Below the pieces are notes generated by a model. The model was not told the DNA's origin. It worked only from the letters and a program-made list of their open reading frames with translations, and made no database searches. A stretch of 64,000 nucleotides of DNA from Pseudomonadota bacterium (GTDB lineage Bacteria > Pseudomonadota > Alphaproteobacteria > GCA-2746255). The stretch spans positions 1-64,000 of the forward strand of contig JBFMHN010000002.1 in assembly GCA_040752895.1 (NCBI GenBank), in the 5' to 3' direction. Of the stretch, positions 38,269 through 49,553 are shown piece after piece. Each line of letters starts with the position of its first letter. The first letter of the stretch is position 1. Position numbers and translations under genes: made by a program.

Positions 38269-38760
38269 ATGCTTAGAAAGCCATCCCCTTTCCTGACCGC
38301 GGCGGAAAAAGAAGCCGAGGCGGCCGGCCTGCGGGGCGAGGTCCCGGTCGGCGCCGTCCTCGTCGATGGCCGGACGGGGAAGATCGTCGCCGCCTTCGGG
38401 AACGAAACGGAAGCCCTTGCCGACCCTACCGCGCATGCCGAAATGCTTTGCCTGCGCGCGGCGGCTAGGAAGCTCGGTAGCCCCCGGCTCGGCACCTGCG
38501 ACCTTTACGTCACGCTCGAACCCTGCCCGATGTGCGCGGCGGCGATTTCCTTCGCGCGAATCCGGCGGCTTTATTTCGGCGCCTACGACCCGAAGGGCGG
38601 CGGCGTCGATCACGGGCCCCGCATCTTCGACCAGCCCACCTGCCACCACCGGCCGGAAACTTTCGGCGGCATCGACGAGGCGTGCTGCAAGGCGCTGCTC
38701 AAGACCTTCTTCGCCGAACGCCGCAACGAAAAGACAGCGCCGCAACGGACACGCCCATGA
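38269..38760 (+). CDS. tadA: tRNA-specific adenosine deaminase
   Basis: The product is a 163-aa zinc enzyme that converts A34 to inosine in tRNA-Arg(ACG). The zinc/catalytic motifs are TAHAEMLCLRAAAR (the HAE) and LEPCPMCAAAISFARI (the PCxxC), followed by YFGAYDPKGGGVDHG. ATG 38269 gives the family length. Its stop overlaps the start of a globin gene by ATGA, an odd pairing. Confidence 0.93.
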   Translation: MLRKPSPFLTAAEKEAEAAGLRGEVPVGAVLVDGRTGKIVAAFGNETEALADPTAHAEMLCLRAAARKLGSPRLGTCDLYVTLEPCPMCAAAISFARIRRLYFGAYDPKGGGVDHGPRIFDQPTCHHRPETFGGIDEACCKALLKTFFAERRNEKTAPQRTRP

Positions 38761-39173
38761 CGCCCGAGCAGGCGAAGCGCGTCCAGGCAAGCTTTGCGAA
38801 GCTGTTTGCGCGGGCGGATCCGGTGGCGGACGCCTTCTACCAGCGGCTTTTTGCGCGCGACCCGAGTTTGCGCGCCCTCTTCAAGGGCGACATGCGGGAA
38901 CAGGGGCGAAAGCTGATGGCGATGCTCCGCATGCTGACGCGGGCGGGCGAGGACCTCTATGCCATTCTGCCCGCCATCGAGAATCTGGCTTTCCAGCACG
39001 TCCGCTTCCACGTGACAGCGAAGGATTACGACACCTTCGGGGAGGCGCTGCTGGAGACGCTGGAACGCGAACTCGGCGCCGACGGCTCGCCGGAAACGCT
39101 CGCGGCCTGGCGGCAGGCCTATATCGAAATCGCCGGCTTCATGAAAGAGGCCGCCGCCGACGTCGTCCGCTGA
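38757..39173 (+). CDS. single-domain bacterial globin (first copy)
   Basis: The product is a 138-aa globin of the Vitreoscilla/flavohemoglobin-like class, without a reductase domain. Helix B carries FYQRLFARDPSLRALF with the B10 tyrosine. The E-helix Gln is in [16 protein letters not shown]. The proximal histidine is in FQHVRFHVTAKDYDTFG. It may bind O2 or NO. It is translationally coupled to tadA and lies 115 bases upstream of a paralogue. A short inverted repeat (39189-39203) lies between them, without a T-run. Confidence 0.88.
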   Translation: MTPEQAKRVQASFAKLFARADPVADAFYQRLFARDPSLRALFKGDMREQGRKLMAMLRMLTRAGEDLYAILPAIENLAFQHVRFHVTAKDYDTFGEALLETLERELGADGSPETLAAWRQAYIEIAGFMKEAAADVVR

Positions 39174-39288
39174 AAAAGGCCGTTTTTTATCCTTTTCAAG
39201 GATGTCTCGGTCTTCGCTCTTCAGTTTTTCTTAAACGCTCCCGACCGACAATCCAGGCGCCGTTGTCCGGAAAGGATAGGAGCAAAAA

Positions 39289-39702
39289 ATGTCACCGGAA
39301 GAAGTTCGACTCGTCCAAACCACGTTCCACAAAGTAAGCCCGATCGCCGAAGACGCGGCGGCGATGTTCTATGGCCGTCTCTTCGAGATAGACCCTACCT
39401 TGCGCCCCCTGTTTAAGGGCGACATGAAGGAACAGGGGCGCAAGCTGATGGCGATGATCTCCCTGGCGGTGAACGGGCTTGGCAGCCCCGACAAACTCGG
39501 CTCCGCCGTCCGCCAGCTTGGCACGCGCCACGCCAGCTACGGCGTGAAGGCGAAGGATTACGACACCGTCGGCCAGGCCCTTCTGTGGACGCTCGAAAAG
39601 GGTCTTGGAGATGCCTTTACGCCGCAAGCGCGGCAAGCCTGGACGGCGGTTTACGTGCTGCTCGCCTCGATGATGAAGGAAGCGGCGGCGAAGGCGGCTT
39701 AA
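39289..39702 (+). CDS. single-domain bacterial globin (second copy)
   Basis: The product is a 137-aa paralogue of the upstream globin. It shares [19 protein letters not shown] and an identical GRKLMAM stretch. The proximal histidine is in [17 protein letters not shown], closer to the flavohemoglobin consensus than in the first copy. A strong ribosome binding site (AGGAG, 8 bases before ATG 39289) indicates independent and probably higher expression. Its TAA stop lies in a TTAA shared with the convergent purD stop. Confidence 0.92.
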   Translation: MSPEEVRLVQTTFHKVSPIAEDAAAMFYGRLFEIDPTLRPLFKGDMKEQGRKLMAMISLAVNGLGSPDKLGSAVRQLGTRHASYGVKAKDYDTVGQALLWTLEKGLGDAFTPQARQAWTAVYVLLASMMKEAAAKAA

Positions 39703-41000
39703 GTCTGCTTGCCGATGGCGCGCCAGCCGATATCCCGGCGGCAGAAGCCGTCCGGCCAATCGATCCGGCCCACCGCCTCGTAAGCCCGGGCTTGGGCGTC
39801 TGCGATCGTCTCGCCGAGGGCGGTGACGCCAAGCACGCGCCCGCCATCGGCAAGCACGCGGCCGCCCTCCGCCCGCGTGCCGGCGTGGTGGACGACGACG
39901 CCGGGCAGCGCCGCCGCGGCGGCAAGCCCGCGAATTTCGGTTCCCCGCTTATAGGCGTCCGGATAGCCCTGCGCGGCCAGCACGACGCAAAGGGCGGCTT
40001 CCTTCCGCCAGCGTAAGCGGACTTCATCGAGCCGCCCCTGATAGGCGGCGACAAGGGCGGCGAGCAGGTCCGAATCGAGCCGCGCCATCAGCACTTGGCA
40101 TTCCGGGTCGCCGAACCGGATGTTGAATTCAAGCAGCGTGACGCCGGCCGATCCGATCATGACGCCGGCAAAGAGAACGCCGCGGAAGGGACATCCCTCC
40201 TCGGCCATGCCGCGGACGGCGGGCAAGAGGATGCGTTTCTCGATCTCGGCGGCAATGGCGTCGGTGACGACCGGCGCCGGCGAGTAGGCGCCCATGCCGC
40301 CAGTGTTGGGGCCGGTGTCGCCATCGCCCACCGCCTTGTGGTCCTGGGCGGCGGCCAGCGGCAGGACGTGCGCGCCGTCGACCAGCGCGAAGAAGCTCGC
40401 CTCCTCGCCTTCGAGGAATTCCTCGACGACGATCTCGCGTCCGGCCGCGCCGAAACGCCCGCCGAGCAGCGCTTCTTCGATCGCCGCCTCGGCTTCGGCG
40501 AGGCTGTGGGCGACGGTCACCCCCTTGCCGGCCGCAAGCCCGTCCGCCTTGACGACGACCGGGATTTTTTGGGTGCGCAGATAGGCCTTGGCGGGGCCGG
40601 CTTCCGTGAACCGCGCGTAAGCCGCCGTCGGGATCCCGTGCTTCACGCAGATATCCTTCATGAAGCCTTTCGAGCCTTCGAGGGCGGCGGCTTTCCGGCT
40701 GGGCCCGAAGGTGGGAATGCCCGCCGCTTCCATCGCGTCCACCAGACCCAGCACGAGGGGGGTTTCCGGCCCGACGACGACGAAGGCGATCCGTTCCTTC
40801 TCCGCAAACCGGACGAGGCCCGCCACGTCCTCCACTGCGATCGGCACGCAGTTCGCAAGCTCGGCGATGCCGGCGTTACCCGGCGCGCAATAGAGGGCGC
40901 CGCACAATTCCGACGCCACCAGCGCCCGAGCAAGGGCGTGTTCGCGGCCGCCGCCGCCTATGAGAAGGACGCGGCCTGGAAGCGCTGGTGTCTTGGTCAT
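39699..41000 (-). CDS. purD: phosphoribosylamine-glycine ligase
   Basis: The product is a 433-aa ATP-grasp enzyme, second step of purine synthesis (glycinamide ribonucleotide formation). The start [20 protein letters not shown] at 41000 follows an AGGCAGGA site. Typical motifs are [65 protein letters not shown] and [13 protein letters not shown]. It is divergent from xseA across 62 bases and convergent with the second globin. Confidence 0.96.
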   Translation of the reverse strand: MTKTPALPGRVLLIGGGGREHALARALVASELCGALYCAPGNAGIAELANCVPIAVEDVAGLVRFAEKERIAFVVVGPETPLVLGLVDAMEAAGIPTFGPSRKAAALEGSKGFMKDICVKHGIPTAAYARFTEAGPAKAYLRTQKIPVVVKADGLAAGKGVTVAHSLAEAEAAIEEALLGGRFGAAGREIVVEEFLEGEEASFFALVDGAHVLPLAAAQDHKAVGDGDTGPNTGGMGAYSPAPVVTDAIAAEIEKRILLPAVRGMAEEGCPFRGVLFAGVMIGSAGVTLLEFNIRFGDPECQVLMARLDSDLLAALVAAYQGRLDEVRLRWRKEAALCVVLAAQGYPDAYKRGTEIRGLAAAAALPGVVVHHAGTRAEGGRVLADGGRVLGVTALGETIADAQARAYEAVGRIDWPDGFCRRDIGWRAIGKQT

Positions 41001-41062
41001 TTTTTCCTGCCTCTTGGCCTTTGCGTTTCGCGAAACCGGGCTCCTTGGTATCATCCGAACCC

Positions 41063-42469
41063 ATGATGGACAATCCACCCGCGGCGGGGAACGAGCCCGG
41101 CCTTGCAGAATATGAATATAGCGTAAGCGAACTCGCGCTCGCCCTCAAACGCACCGTTGAGGAAGCCTTCGGCCGGGTCCGGGTACGCGGCGAGATTTCC
41201 GGCTTCAAGCGCGCGGCGTCCGGCCACCTCTATTTCGCGCTGAAGGACGAGAAGGCGGTGCTGGACGCCGTCTGCTGGCGGGGCACGCGGCTTGGCGCCG
41301 AACCGGCGGACGGGCTCGAGGTCATCTGCACGGGCCGGCTCACGACCTACCCCGGCCGCTCGCGCTACCAGATCGTCGTCGAGGAGATGGAATTCGCCGG
41401 TGAAGGCGCGCTTTTGAAGCTGCTCGAGGAACGCCGCAAGAAGCTCGCCGCCGAAGGCCTGTTCGACCCGGCCAAGAAGAAGCCCTTGCCCTATTTGCCG
41501 GAGCGGATCGGTGTCATCACCTCGCCGACCGGGGCGGTGCTGCGGGACATTCTGCACCGGCTGAACGACCGCTTCCCAAGGCCCGTCCTTCTGTGGCCGG
41601 TGGCCGTCCAGGGCGAAGGCGCCGCGAGTGCCATCGCCGCCGCCATCGAGGGCTTCAACCAACTGCCGAAGAAGGGGGCGATTCCGAGGCCGGACCTTCT
41701 CATCGTCGCCCGCGGCGGCGGCAGCCTGGAAGACCTGTGGGCGTTCAACGAGGAAAGCGTCGTGCGCGCCGCGGCGGCCTCGAAGATTCCGCTCATCTCG
41801 GCGGTCGGCCATGAGACGGACACGACACTCATTGATTTCGCCGCCGACCGGCGCGCGCCGACCCCTTCGGCCGCGGCCGAGATGGCGGTGCCGGTGCGGG
41901 CCGAGCTTATTGAATACGTGCTCGACTGTACCCGCCGGCTGGGAGGCGCGACGGCTCGCCGGCTGGAGACGCAGCGCGCCCATCTCAAGGCGCTCGCCCG
42001 CGGCCTCGTGGACCCGAAATCCTTCCTCGAGATGGCGGCGCTCCGCCTCGATGAGTGGACGGACCGCCTCAAGAACGCGATGGAGAAGGCGCTGATTTCC
42101 CGAACCGCGCATCTCGCCGGTTTGGGGCGCGGACTTCCCCACCCCGGCGAGCGGCTCCTCAAGATAGAAAGCGAGCTTGCCTTCGCCGGCCACCGCTTGA
42201 AGGCGGCCGGCCGGGAAGGCCTGAACGCGCGCGCCCAACGCCTGGCCGAACAGGGCCGCCTGCTCGAAAGCCTTTCCTATACGCGCGTGCTCAAGCGCGG
42301 CTTCGCCCTTGTCCGCGACACCGCGGGCGAGCCCATCACCTCGGTCCGCCAGACAACGCCCGGCCTCGTGGTCGGGATTCGTTTCGGCGACGGCGAGGTG
42401 GGTGCCGCCATCGAAAGGACGCCGTCGAAAAAACGCCCCCGCAAGACCGAACAGGGAGACCTTTTTTGA
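41063..42469 (+). CDS. xseA: exodeoxyribonuclease VII large subunit
   Basis: The product is a 468-aa nuclease subunit. It has an N-terminal OB fold ([39 protein letters not shown]). The catalytic core has [37 protein letters not shown] and [21 protein letters not shown] long C-terminal coiled coil follows. Two adjacent ATG codons (41063 and 41066) are possible starts. xseB is not adjacent. Its stop overlaps the TTG start of the M23 peptidase gene. Confidence 0.95.
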   Translation: MMDNPPAAGNEPGLAEYEYSVSELALALKRTVEEAFGRVRVRGEISGFKRAASGHLYFALKDEKAVLDAVCWRGTRLGAEPADGLEVICTGRLTTYPGRSRYQIVVEEMEFAGEGALLKLLEERRKKLAAEGLFDPAKKKPLPYLPERIGVITSPTGAVLRDILHRLNDRFPRPVLLWPVAVQGEGAASAIAAAIEGFNQLPKKGAIPRPDLLIVARGGGSLEDLWAFNEESVVRAAAASKIPLISAVGHETDTTLIDFAADRRAPTPSAAAEMAVPVRAELIEYVLDCTRRLGGATARRLETQRAHLKALARGLVDPKSFLEMAALRLDEWTDRLKNAMEKALISRTAHLAGLGRGLPHPGERLLKIESELAFAGHRLKAAGREGLNARAQRLAEQGRLLESLSYTRVLKRGFALVRDTAGEPITSVRQTTPGLVVGIRFGDGEVGAAIERTPSKKRPRKTEQGDLF

Positions 42470-43326
42470 TTGCGCGATCGGTGCCTGCCCTTTGCCTTGT
42501 GTTTCTTCTTGCCCTCGCCCCGCGCGTTGCCTTCGCCGAGCCGGACTTTCGTTTCGAAGGGGCCTTCGCGCAAGGCGGCCTGGTTATGGGCAAGGCGCCG
42601 CCCGGGGCGACGCTTCACCTCGACGGCAAAGCCGTCCGCCTTTCCAGGGAAGGCGACTTCGTGATCGGCTTCGGCCGCGACGCCGCACTTAAGGCCCGGC
42701 TTGCCTATCGCCTGCCCGACGGAGCGGAAGGCGCGCTTGCCCTCGCCATAGCTCCCAGGGAATTTCCCGTCGAGCGGGTGAACGACCTGCCGCAGGGCCT
42801 CGTCACGCCTCCCCCGGCCGACCTCAAGCGCATCCAAGAGGAAAGCGCCGCCCTGGCCAGAGCCCGCGAAGCGGACAGCGCTGGGTCTTTCTTCAAAAGC
42901 GGTGTCGCCTGGCCGGTCTTGGGACGGGTCAGCGGCGTCTTCGGAAGCCTGCGAATCCTGAACGACGAGCCGCGCAGCCCGCACGCCGGCACCGACATCG
43001 CGGCCCCCAAGGGAACGCCGGTGGCAGCCGCGATGGACGGCACCGTCGCCGACGTCTACCCGGATCTCTTTTTTACCGGCAAGACCGTGCTGCTCGATCA
43101 CGGCCACGGGCTTTTTACGGTCTACGCCCATCTCGACCGCATCGACGTCACGGCGGGTCGTCGCGTGCGGAAGGGGGACCCGATCGGTGCGCTCGGCGCC
43201 AGCGGCCGGGCAACGGCCCCGCATCTGCATTGGGGGATGAGCTGGCTTGGGGTCCCCCTCGACCCCGAGCTTGCCGCAGGCCCCATGCCGAGGCCGGAAG
43301 CGGCCGTCTCAGGGGCTGCGGAATAG
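42466..43326 (+). CDS. secreted M23-family peptidase
   Basis: The product is 286 aa. I chose TTG 42466 because AGGGAG lies 7 bases upstream and the reading frame opens straight into a signal peptide ([20 protein letters not shown]). The start overlaps the xseA stop (TTGA); GTG 42481 is the alternative. The LytM/M23 domain has the zinc residues in [16 protein letters not shown] and in [17 protein letters not shown]. An N-terminal beta domain precedes it. The role is peptidoglycan endopeptidase in the periplasm. It overlaps the convergent lpxK by 18 bases. Confidence 0.9.
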   Translation: MIARSVPALCLVFLLALAPRVAFAEPDFRFEGAFAQGGLVMGKAPPGATLHLDGKAVRLSREGDFVIGFGRDAALKARLAYRLPDGAEGALALAIAPREFPVERVNDLPQGLVTPPPADLKRIQEESAALARAREADSAGSFFKSGVAWPVLGRVSGVFGSLRILNDEPRSPHAGTDIAAPKGTPVAAAMDGTVADVYPDLFFTGKTVLLDHGHGLFTVYAHLDRIDVTAGRRVRKGDPIGALGASGRATAPHLHWGMSWLGVPLDPELAAGPMPRPEAAVSGAAE

Positions 43327-44295
43327 GGGCCGCAGAAGCGTCTCAACGGCATCCACGTCTTGCCAGACGAGACGGACGGGGAAGACGATGACGCGGTCGC
43401 GGAAGTCTTCCGGCAGGCGGACGGCGTCCTTTGCCGTCGTGATCGGGAGGGCGCCAAGGCTCTCCGCGTCGCGAACCAGCGCCTCCACTTCTTCGCGGCG
43501 GTAGACGTGGTGGTCGGGAAAGGCGCGCGTCCCCGCCAGGGTAAAGCCGGCCTTTCGCAGGCTCGCGAAAAATTTCTCCGGCCGCCCGATGCCGGCGAAG
43601 GCAAGGAAGCGATCGCCCTGCCGCTCCGCCATGTCGGAAGCCGGCACCAACTGGGCCCGCAGCAGCCGGCCCTGGCCGGCAAGGCTCTCTCCGACCCCGG
43701 CTTCGTCCTGCCCCACGAGGACGACCGCCTGGGCACGCTGGAGGCCCGCCGCCACCGGCTCGCGCAAGGGTCCCGCCGGGACGACCCGGCCATTGCCGAA
43801 ACCGTACGCGCCGTCCACGACGAGGAGGGAAAGGTCCTTCTCGAGAGAGGGGTCCTGGAAGCCGTCGTCGAGGACCACGCAGGCCGCCCCGGCGGCGGCG
43901 GCGGCCCGCGCCGCCGCCGCCCGATCGGCTCCCACCCAAGTCGGCGCCGCCGCCGCCAGCAGCAGCGCCTCGTCCCCCACCTCGGCCGCAAGATGGCGGG
44001 CCGGATCCACTTTGGTAGGGCCTTTGAGTCTATCGCCATACTCACCGCCATACCCGCGGCCGAGCAGGTGGACGTTGATCCCCTTGCCCCGAAGATGATG
44101 CGCAATCGCAAGGGTCACCGGTGTCTTTCCGGCGCCGCCGACGACCAGATTGCCGACGCAAATCACGGGTATGGCTGCCCGGTATGGCTTGATAAAGGCC
44201 CGGCGGAGCCACCCGCCCAAACCCCAGAGAAGGCCCATGGGGCCAAGCACGAAAGGAAGCCACCCGCCCTTTGCCCAGAAGGCGGGGCTATGCAT
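43309..44295 (-). CDS. lpxK: tetraacyldisaccharide 4'-kinase
   Basis: The product is a 328-aa inner-membrane P-loop kinase that phosphorylates lipid A disaccharide. A hydrophobic N-terminal anchor (LPFVLGPMGLLWGLGGWL) precedes VGNLVVGGAGKTPVTLAIA, the Walker A region. Further family motifs are LLGRGYGG, CVVLDDGFQDPSL and FPDHHVYRREEVE. ATG 44295 lies inside the end of waaA, giving an 8-base overlap. It is the last gene of the envelope cluster. Confidence 0.93.
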   Translation of the reverse strand: MHSPAFWAKGGWLPFVLGPMGLLWGLGGWLRRAFIKPYRAAIPVICVGNLVVGGAGKTPVTLAIAHHLRGKGINVHLLGRGYGGEYGDRLKGPTKVDPARHLAAEVGDEALLLAAAAPTWVGADRAAAARAAAAAGAACVVLDDGFQDPSLEKDLSLLVVDGAYGFGNGRVVPAGPLREPVAAGLQRAQAVVLVGQDEAGVGESLAGQGRLLRAQLVPASDMAERQGDRFLAFAGIGRPEKFFASLRKAGFTLAGTRAFPDHHVYRREEVEALVRDAESLGALPITTAKDAVRLPEDFRDRVIVFPVRLVWQDVDAVETLLRPLFRSP

Positions 44296-45586
44296 GGGGG
44301 GCTTCCGCTCGCGGCGGGATCGGACCTTCGAGGTAGGGCTTGAGACGTTCGATGACGCGGTCGAGGACGCCCGCTTCGCTGGCGGCCCGCGCCGCCCCCG
44401 CCGCCGCCAGCCGGCGGGCCTCCGCCGGCGCCTTGAGCAGCCGGTCGACGGCCACCGCCAAGGCGTCGCCGTCCACGACCTCGATGGCGCCATCCGCCGC
44501 CTTCAGGGCGCGCGCGATGGGGGCGAAGTTTTCGACGTGGGGCCCGTGCAGGATCGCGCAACCGAGCCGGGCCGGCTCCAATAGGTTCTGGCCGCCGTGG
44601 GGAACAAGAGAGCCGCCGACGAAGGCAATCGGGCTCAGGCGGTAGAAGAGGCCAAGCTCGCCCAGCGTATCGGCGAGATAGATGTCGGTGGCGGCATCCG
44701 GCGCCTCGCCGGCCGCGCGCCTCGCCACCCGCAGGCCCTCGCCTTGAAGGCGGGCGGCCATCTTGCTGCCGAGATCCGGATGCCGCGGCACGAGAAGCGT
44801 GAGCAGCCCCGGATGCGCCGCCTTGAGCGTGCGATGAACGGCCCCGGCCAGACGGTCCTCGCCGGGATGGATGCTGGCCGCCAGCCAGACCGGCCTTCCT
44901 TCCAGCCGCGCCTTCAAGTCAGCCAGCGCCTTCGCATCGAAGGGCAGCGTCTCGGCGGCGTATTTGAGATTGCCGACGCAAACCACATTCCCGGCCCCCA
45001 GCGCGCGCAGCCGCGAAGCCGTCTCCTCGCTCTGGGCGAGGGCGAGGCGAAAGGTCTTCAGGAGTGCGCGCGCGAAACCGCGGGTCCGCCGCCAGCCGCG
45101 AAAGGAACGGTCCGAAAGCCGCGCGTTCAGAAGGACCGCGGGCAGACCGCGCGCGGCGATTCCTTGCAGGAAATTCGGCCAGAATTCCGATTCGACCCAA
45201 AACACAAGGGCCGGGCGCCAATGGTCGAGGAAACGGTCCACCGCCATCGGCAGATCGACTGGAAGGAACTGGTGGATAGCGCCGTCGGGCAGCCTTTCGC
45301 CCATCAGCGCCGCCGAGGTGACGGTGCCGGTCGTGACGAGGAAACAGCGATCGGGCGCTTCGCGGCGCAGCCGATGAATAAGCGGAAGAACGGAAAGGGC
45401 CTCCCCCACGCTTGCCGCATGCACCCAGACAAGCGGCCCCTCGGGCCTCGGCACGGCGGTGAAACCGAACCGTTCCGGAAGGCGCGCACGGTGTTCCTTT
45501 CCCCGCCGCATCCGCCAGCGCAGGTAGCAGCGGACGGTCGGGGCGGCCAGCACCGTGGCGACGCGGTAGAGGAAAAACGCGCTCAT
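44288..45586 (-). CDS. waaA: Kdo transferase WaaA
   Basis: The product is a 432-aa GT30 glycosyltransferase that adds 3-deoxy-D-manno-octulosonic acid to lipid IVA. It has an N-terminal membrane anchor, then PLVWVHAASVGEALSVLPL with the catalytic glutamate. It continues with FWVESEFWPNFL, VWLAASIHPGEDR and FVGGSLVPHGGQNLLEPA, the donor-binding motif. It overlaps the upstream DUF374 gene by ATGA (45583-45586) and lpxK downstream. Confidence 0.95.
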   Translation of the reverse strand: MSAFFLYRVATVLAAPTVRCYLRWRMRRGKEHRARLPERFGFTAVPRPEGPLVWVHAASVGEALSVLPLIHRLRREAPDRCFLVTTGTVTSAALMGERLPDGAIHQFLPVDLPMAVDRFLDHWRPALVFWVESEFWPNFLQGIAARGLPAVLLNARLSDRSFRGWRRTRGFARALLKTFRLALAQSEETASRLRALGAGNVVCVGNLKYAAETLPFDAKALADLKARLEGRPVWLAASIHPGEDRLAGAVHRTLKAAHPGLLTLLVPRHPDLGSKMAARLQGEGLRVARRAAGEAPDAATDIYLADTLGELGLFYRLSPIAFVGGSLVPHGGQNLLEPARLGCAILHGPHVENFAPIARALKAADGAIEVVDGDALAVAVDRLLKAPAEARRLAAAGAARAASEAGVLDRVIERLKPYLEGPIPPRAEAPHA

Positions 45587-46329
45587 TCTTCCGCCGCCGC
45601 CCGAAGAACGGCCTTCGGTTTCTTCGCCGCGCCGGGGTCCGCCTTGGGGATCGGCGGGTGGCCGTATGTCGCATCGGCCTCAAGGGTAAGCGCGTATAGC
45701 CTGTCCTCGACCAGTTGGCGAAGCCGCTCGACGGTCGCTTCATCCGGGTTCTTCGGCACGTAAATGGGCTCCCCCCACGCGAAGTGCCCGCGAGAAAAGG
45801 GGAAAGGGACGAAGAAACGATCCCAGGAGGCCAGCATCCGGCCGCGCTCGGCCGAGAAGGCGAGTGGCAGGATCGGCACGCCGGCCAACCCCGCGATCAC
45901 CACGATGCCGGGCTTCGCCCGCATCCGGGGCCCACGGGGACCGTCCGGCGTGATCCCGATCGTCTTACCGGCGCGAATCGTCTTCAGAAGACCGCGAAAG
46001 GCCTTCATGGCACCGGCGGTGGCCGAGCCTATGACCGTGCGGATTCCAAAATGCGCCTGGGCGCGGATGCTGATGATGCCGTCCCGGTGACCGGAGTTCA
46101 GCTGCACGAAGGGCTGATTGCTTTGCCACGCATAGGGCATGAGAAGCATCCGCCCATGCCAGAAGCAAACGATGAAAGGCTTGCCCGCGTCCCACAGGGG
46201 CTTCGGGTGCGCTTCCCCTGCGACCGACCAGCGGCCCGTTCGATAGACGCAGAAGATATAAAGCGCGATCAGCGCGCCGAGAAACCGCTGAACGAAATTA
46301 AGACCTATGATTCGCTTGCGAAACTGCAC
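45583..46329 (-). CDS. DUF374 lysophospholipid acyltransferase-family protein
   Basis: The product is a 248-aa member of the LPLAT superfamily, DUF374 branch. An N-terminal hydrophobic helix is followed by ICFWHGRM-like text (IVCFWHGRMLLMPYAW), SGHRDGIISIRAQAHFGI, and TIGITPDGPRGPRMRAKPG with the acyl-acceptor/phosphate-binding region. It is located between the MsbA-like exporter and waaA, so a role in lipid A or core-lipid acylation is likely, but its acyl substrate is unknown. The C-terminus is Lys/Ala-rich. Confidence 0.88.
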   Translation of the reverse strand: MQFRKRIIGLNFVQRFLGALIALYIFCVYRTGRWSVAGEAHPKPLWDAGKPFIVCFWHGRMLLMPYAWQSNQPFVQLNSGHRDGIISIRAQAHFGIRTVIGSATAGAMKAFRGLLKTIRAGKTIGITPDGPRGPRMRAKPGIVVIAGLAGVPILPLAFSAERGRMLASWDRFFVPFPFSRGHFAWGEPIYVPKNPDEATVERLRQLVEDRLYALTLEADATYGHPPIPKADPGAAKKPKAVLRAAAEE

Positions 46330-46332
46330 CGA

Positions 46333-48129
<1,797 letters not shown>

Positions 48130-48204
48130 GGCCTGCGCTATCGGTGGATTTTGCGGCGCAAAAGATAGCACGCTCCGGCAGCTCCGGCCACCGTCCGCGG
48201 CACG

Positions 48205-49548
48205 CTAGAGGCCGGCCACCGTCATGCCGTCGATCCGCAGGGTCGGCGCGTCGGTCCCGAACCGGAAAACAAGGTCGTCAGCCGGGGTGGCGTTCCGGAA
48301 CATCTCGCGCAAATTGCCGGCGATCGTGACCTCGCTGACCGGGTAGGCGATCTCGCCCCGCTCAACCCAAAAACCGGCCGCACCCCGGCTGTAGTCGCCG
48401 GTCACGCCGTTCACGCCCATGCCGATCAGCTCGGTCACCAGGAAGCCTTGCGGGATGTCCCCGAGGAGCGCCTCGGGACTGACGCTTCCCGGCTCGAGAT
48501 AGAGGTTCGTCGAAGCCGGCTGCGGCGGCGAGGAGATGCCCCGGCTGGCATGCCCGGTCGTCGCCAGGCCGAGCTGGCAGGCCGAACGAAGATCGAGGAG
48601 CCAGCTTGCGAGGACGCCGTCCTCGACGAGGGCGCGGCGCGCGCCGGCCACCCCCTCGCCGTCGAAGGGCCGCGAAGCCAGACCACGCCGACGGTAGGGA
48701 TCGTCCACAATCCGCAAGCCGGCCGCGAAAACGCGCGTGCCCATGGCGTCTTTCAGGAAGCTCGTGCCCCGGGCAACCGCGGCGCCGTTGATGGCGCCGG
48801 CGAAATGACGAAGCAGACTGCCCGCGACCCTCGGCTCATAGACGATGGGCAGGGTAGCGGATCGCAGCTTCTTCGGGCGCAGCCGGCGAACCGTCCGCTC
48901 ACCGGCTTTCCTGCCAACCGTCTCCGGCGGCTCGAGGTCTTGCGCGTAACGGGCGCTGGTAAATTCGTAATCGCGTTCCATGCCTGTGCCGCTGCCGGCA
49001 AGCACGGAGACGGAGAGGCCGAAATGGGTAGTGGTGTAAGCACCGGAAAACCCGTTCGTGGCGAGCAGCGCCACGCGGCTACGCCGAAAGCCTGCCTCCG
49101 CCCCTTCCGAGTTCGTTACCCCCGCAACGGCAAGCGCCGCCCCTTCCGCCGCGCGCGCTTTTTTCAGCAGGTCCTCGACGGCGGGCTCAAACCCGTCGCA
49201 AAGATCGAGATCGCGGATGTCGCGAGCGAGCGCTGCCGGCTCGGCTAAGCCGCAAAAGGGATCCTCCGGCGCCGTCTTCGCCATGGCGACGGCGCGTTCC
49301 GCCAGCGTCTCGAGGGAGGCCTTGGAAAGGTCCGTCGTCGAGACGATGGCCTGTCGCTTGCCGACAAAGACACGCAAGCCGAGATCCGTGCTTTCCGCCC
49401 GCTCCACCCCTTCCGAACGGCCGAGCCGGTAGGGCACCGAAAGGCTCGCCCGTTCGACGAGCAGGGCGTCGGCCGCGCTCGCGCCAAGGGCGCGGGCCTT
49501 TTTCATCGCGGCTTCCAGCAAGCCCATCGCGTCCGGGACGGCGGCCAT
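48205..49548 (-). CDS. pmbA: TldD/PmbA-family protein (PmbA/TldE)
   Basis: The product is 447 aa of the U62 family. TldD and PmbA form a heterodimeric protease acting on microcin precursors and unfolded peptides. Recognisable blocks are VPYRLGRSEGVERAESTDLG early and VNGVTGDYSRGAAGFWVERG near the C-terminus. The HExxxH motif of the TldD subunit is absent, as expected for PmbA. No tldD is present in the window. rmuC lies 5 bases upstream on the same strand. Confidence 0.92.
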   Translation of the reverse strand: MAAVPDAMGLLEAAMKKARALGASAADALLVERASLSVPYRLGRSEGVERAESTDLGLRVFVGKRQAIVSTTDLSKASLETLAERAVAMAKTAPEDPFCGLAEPAALARDIRDLDLCDGFEPAVEDLLKKARAAEGAALAVAGVTNSEGAEAGFRRSRVALLATNGFSGAYTTTHFGLSVSVLAGSGTGMERDYEFTSARYAQDLEPPETVGRKAGERTVRRLRPKKLRSATLPIVYEPRVAGSLLRHFAGAINGAAVARGTSFLKDAMGTRVFAAGLRIVDDPYRRRGLASRPFDGEGVAGARRALVEDGVLASWLLDLRSACQLGLATTGHASRGISSPPQPASTNLYLEPGSVSPEALLGDIPQGFLVTELIGMGVNGVTGDYSRGAAGFWVERGEIAYPVSEVTIAGNLREMFRNATPADDLVFRFGTDAPTLRIDGMTVAGL

Positions 49549-49553
49549 GATCG

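Noticed and set aside
39181-39203. Terminator between the two globin genes
   Set aside because: The hairpin ATCCTT-TTC-AAGGAT is short and has no T-run after it. The preceding T-run lies on the wrong side.
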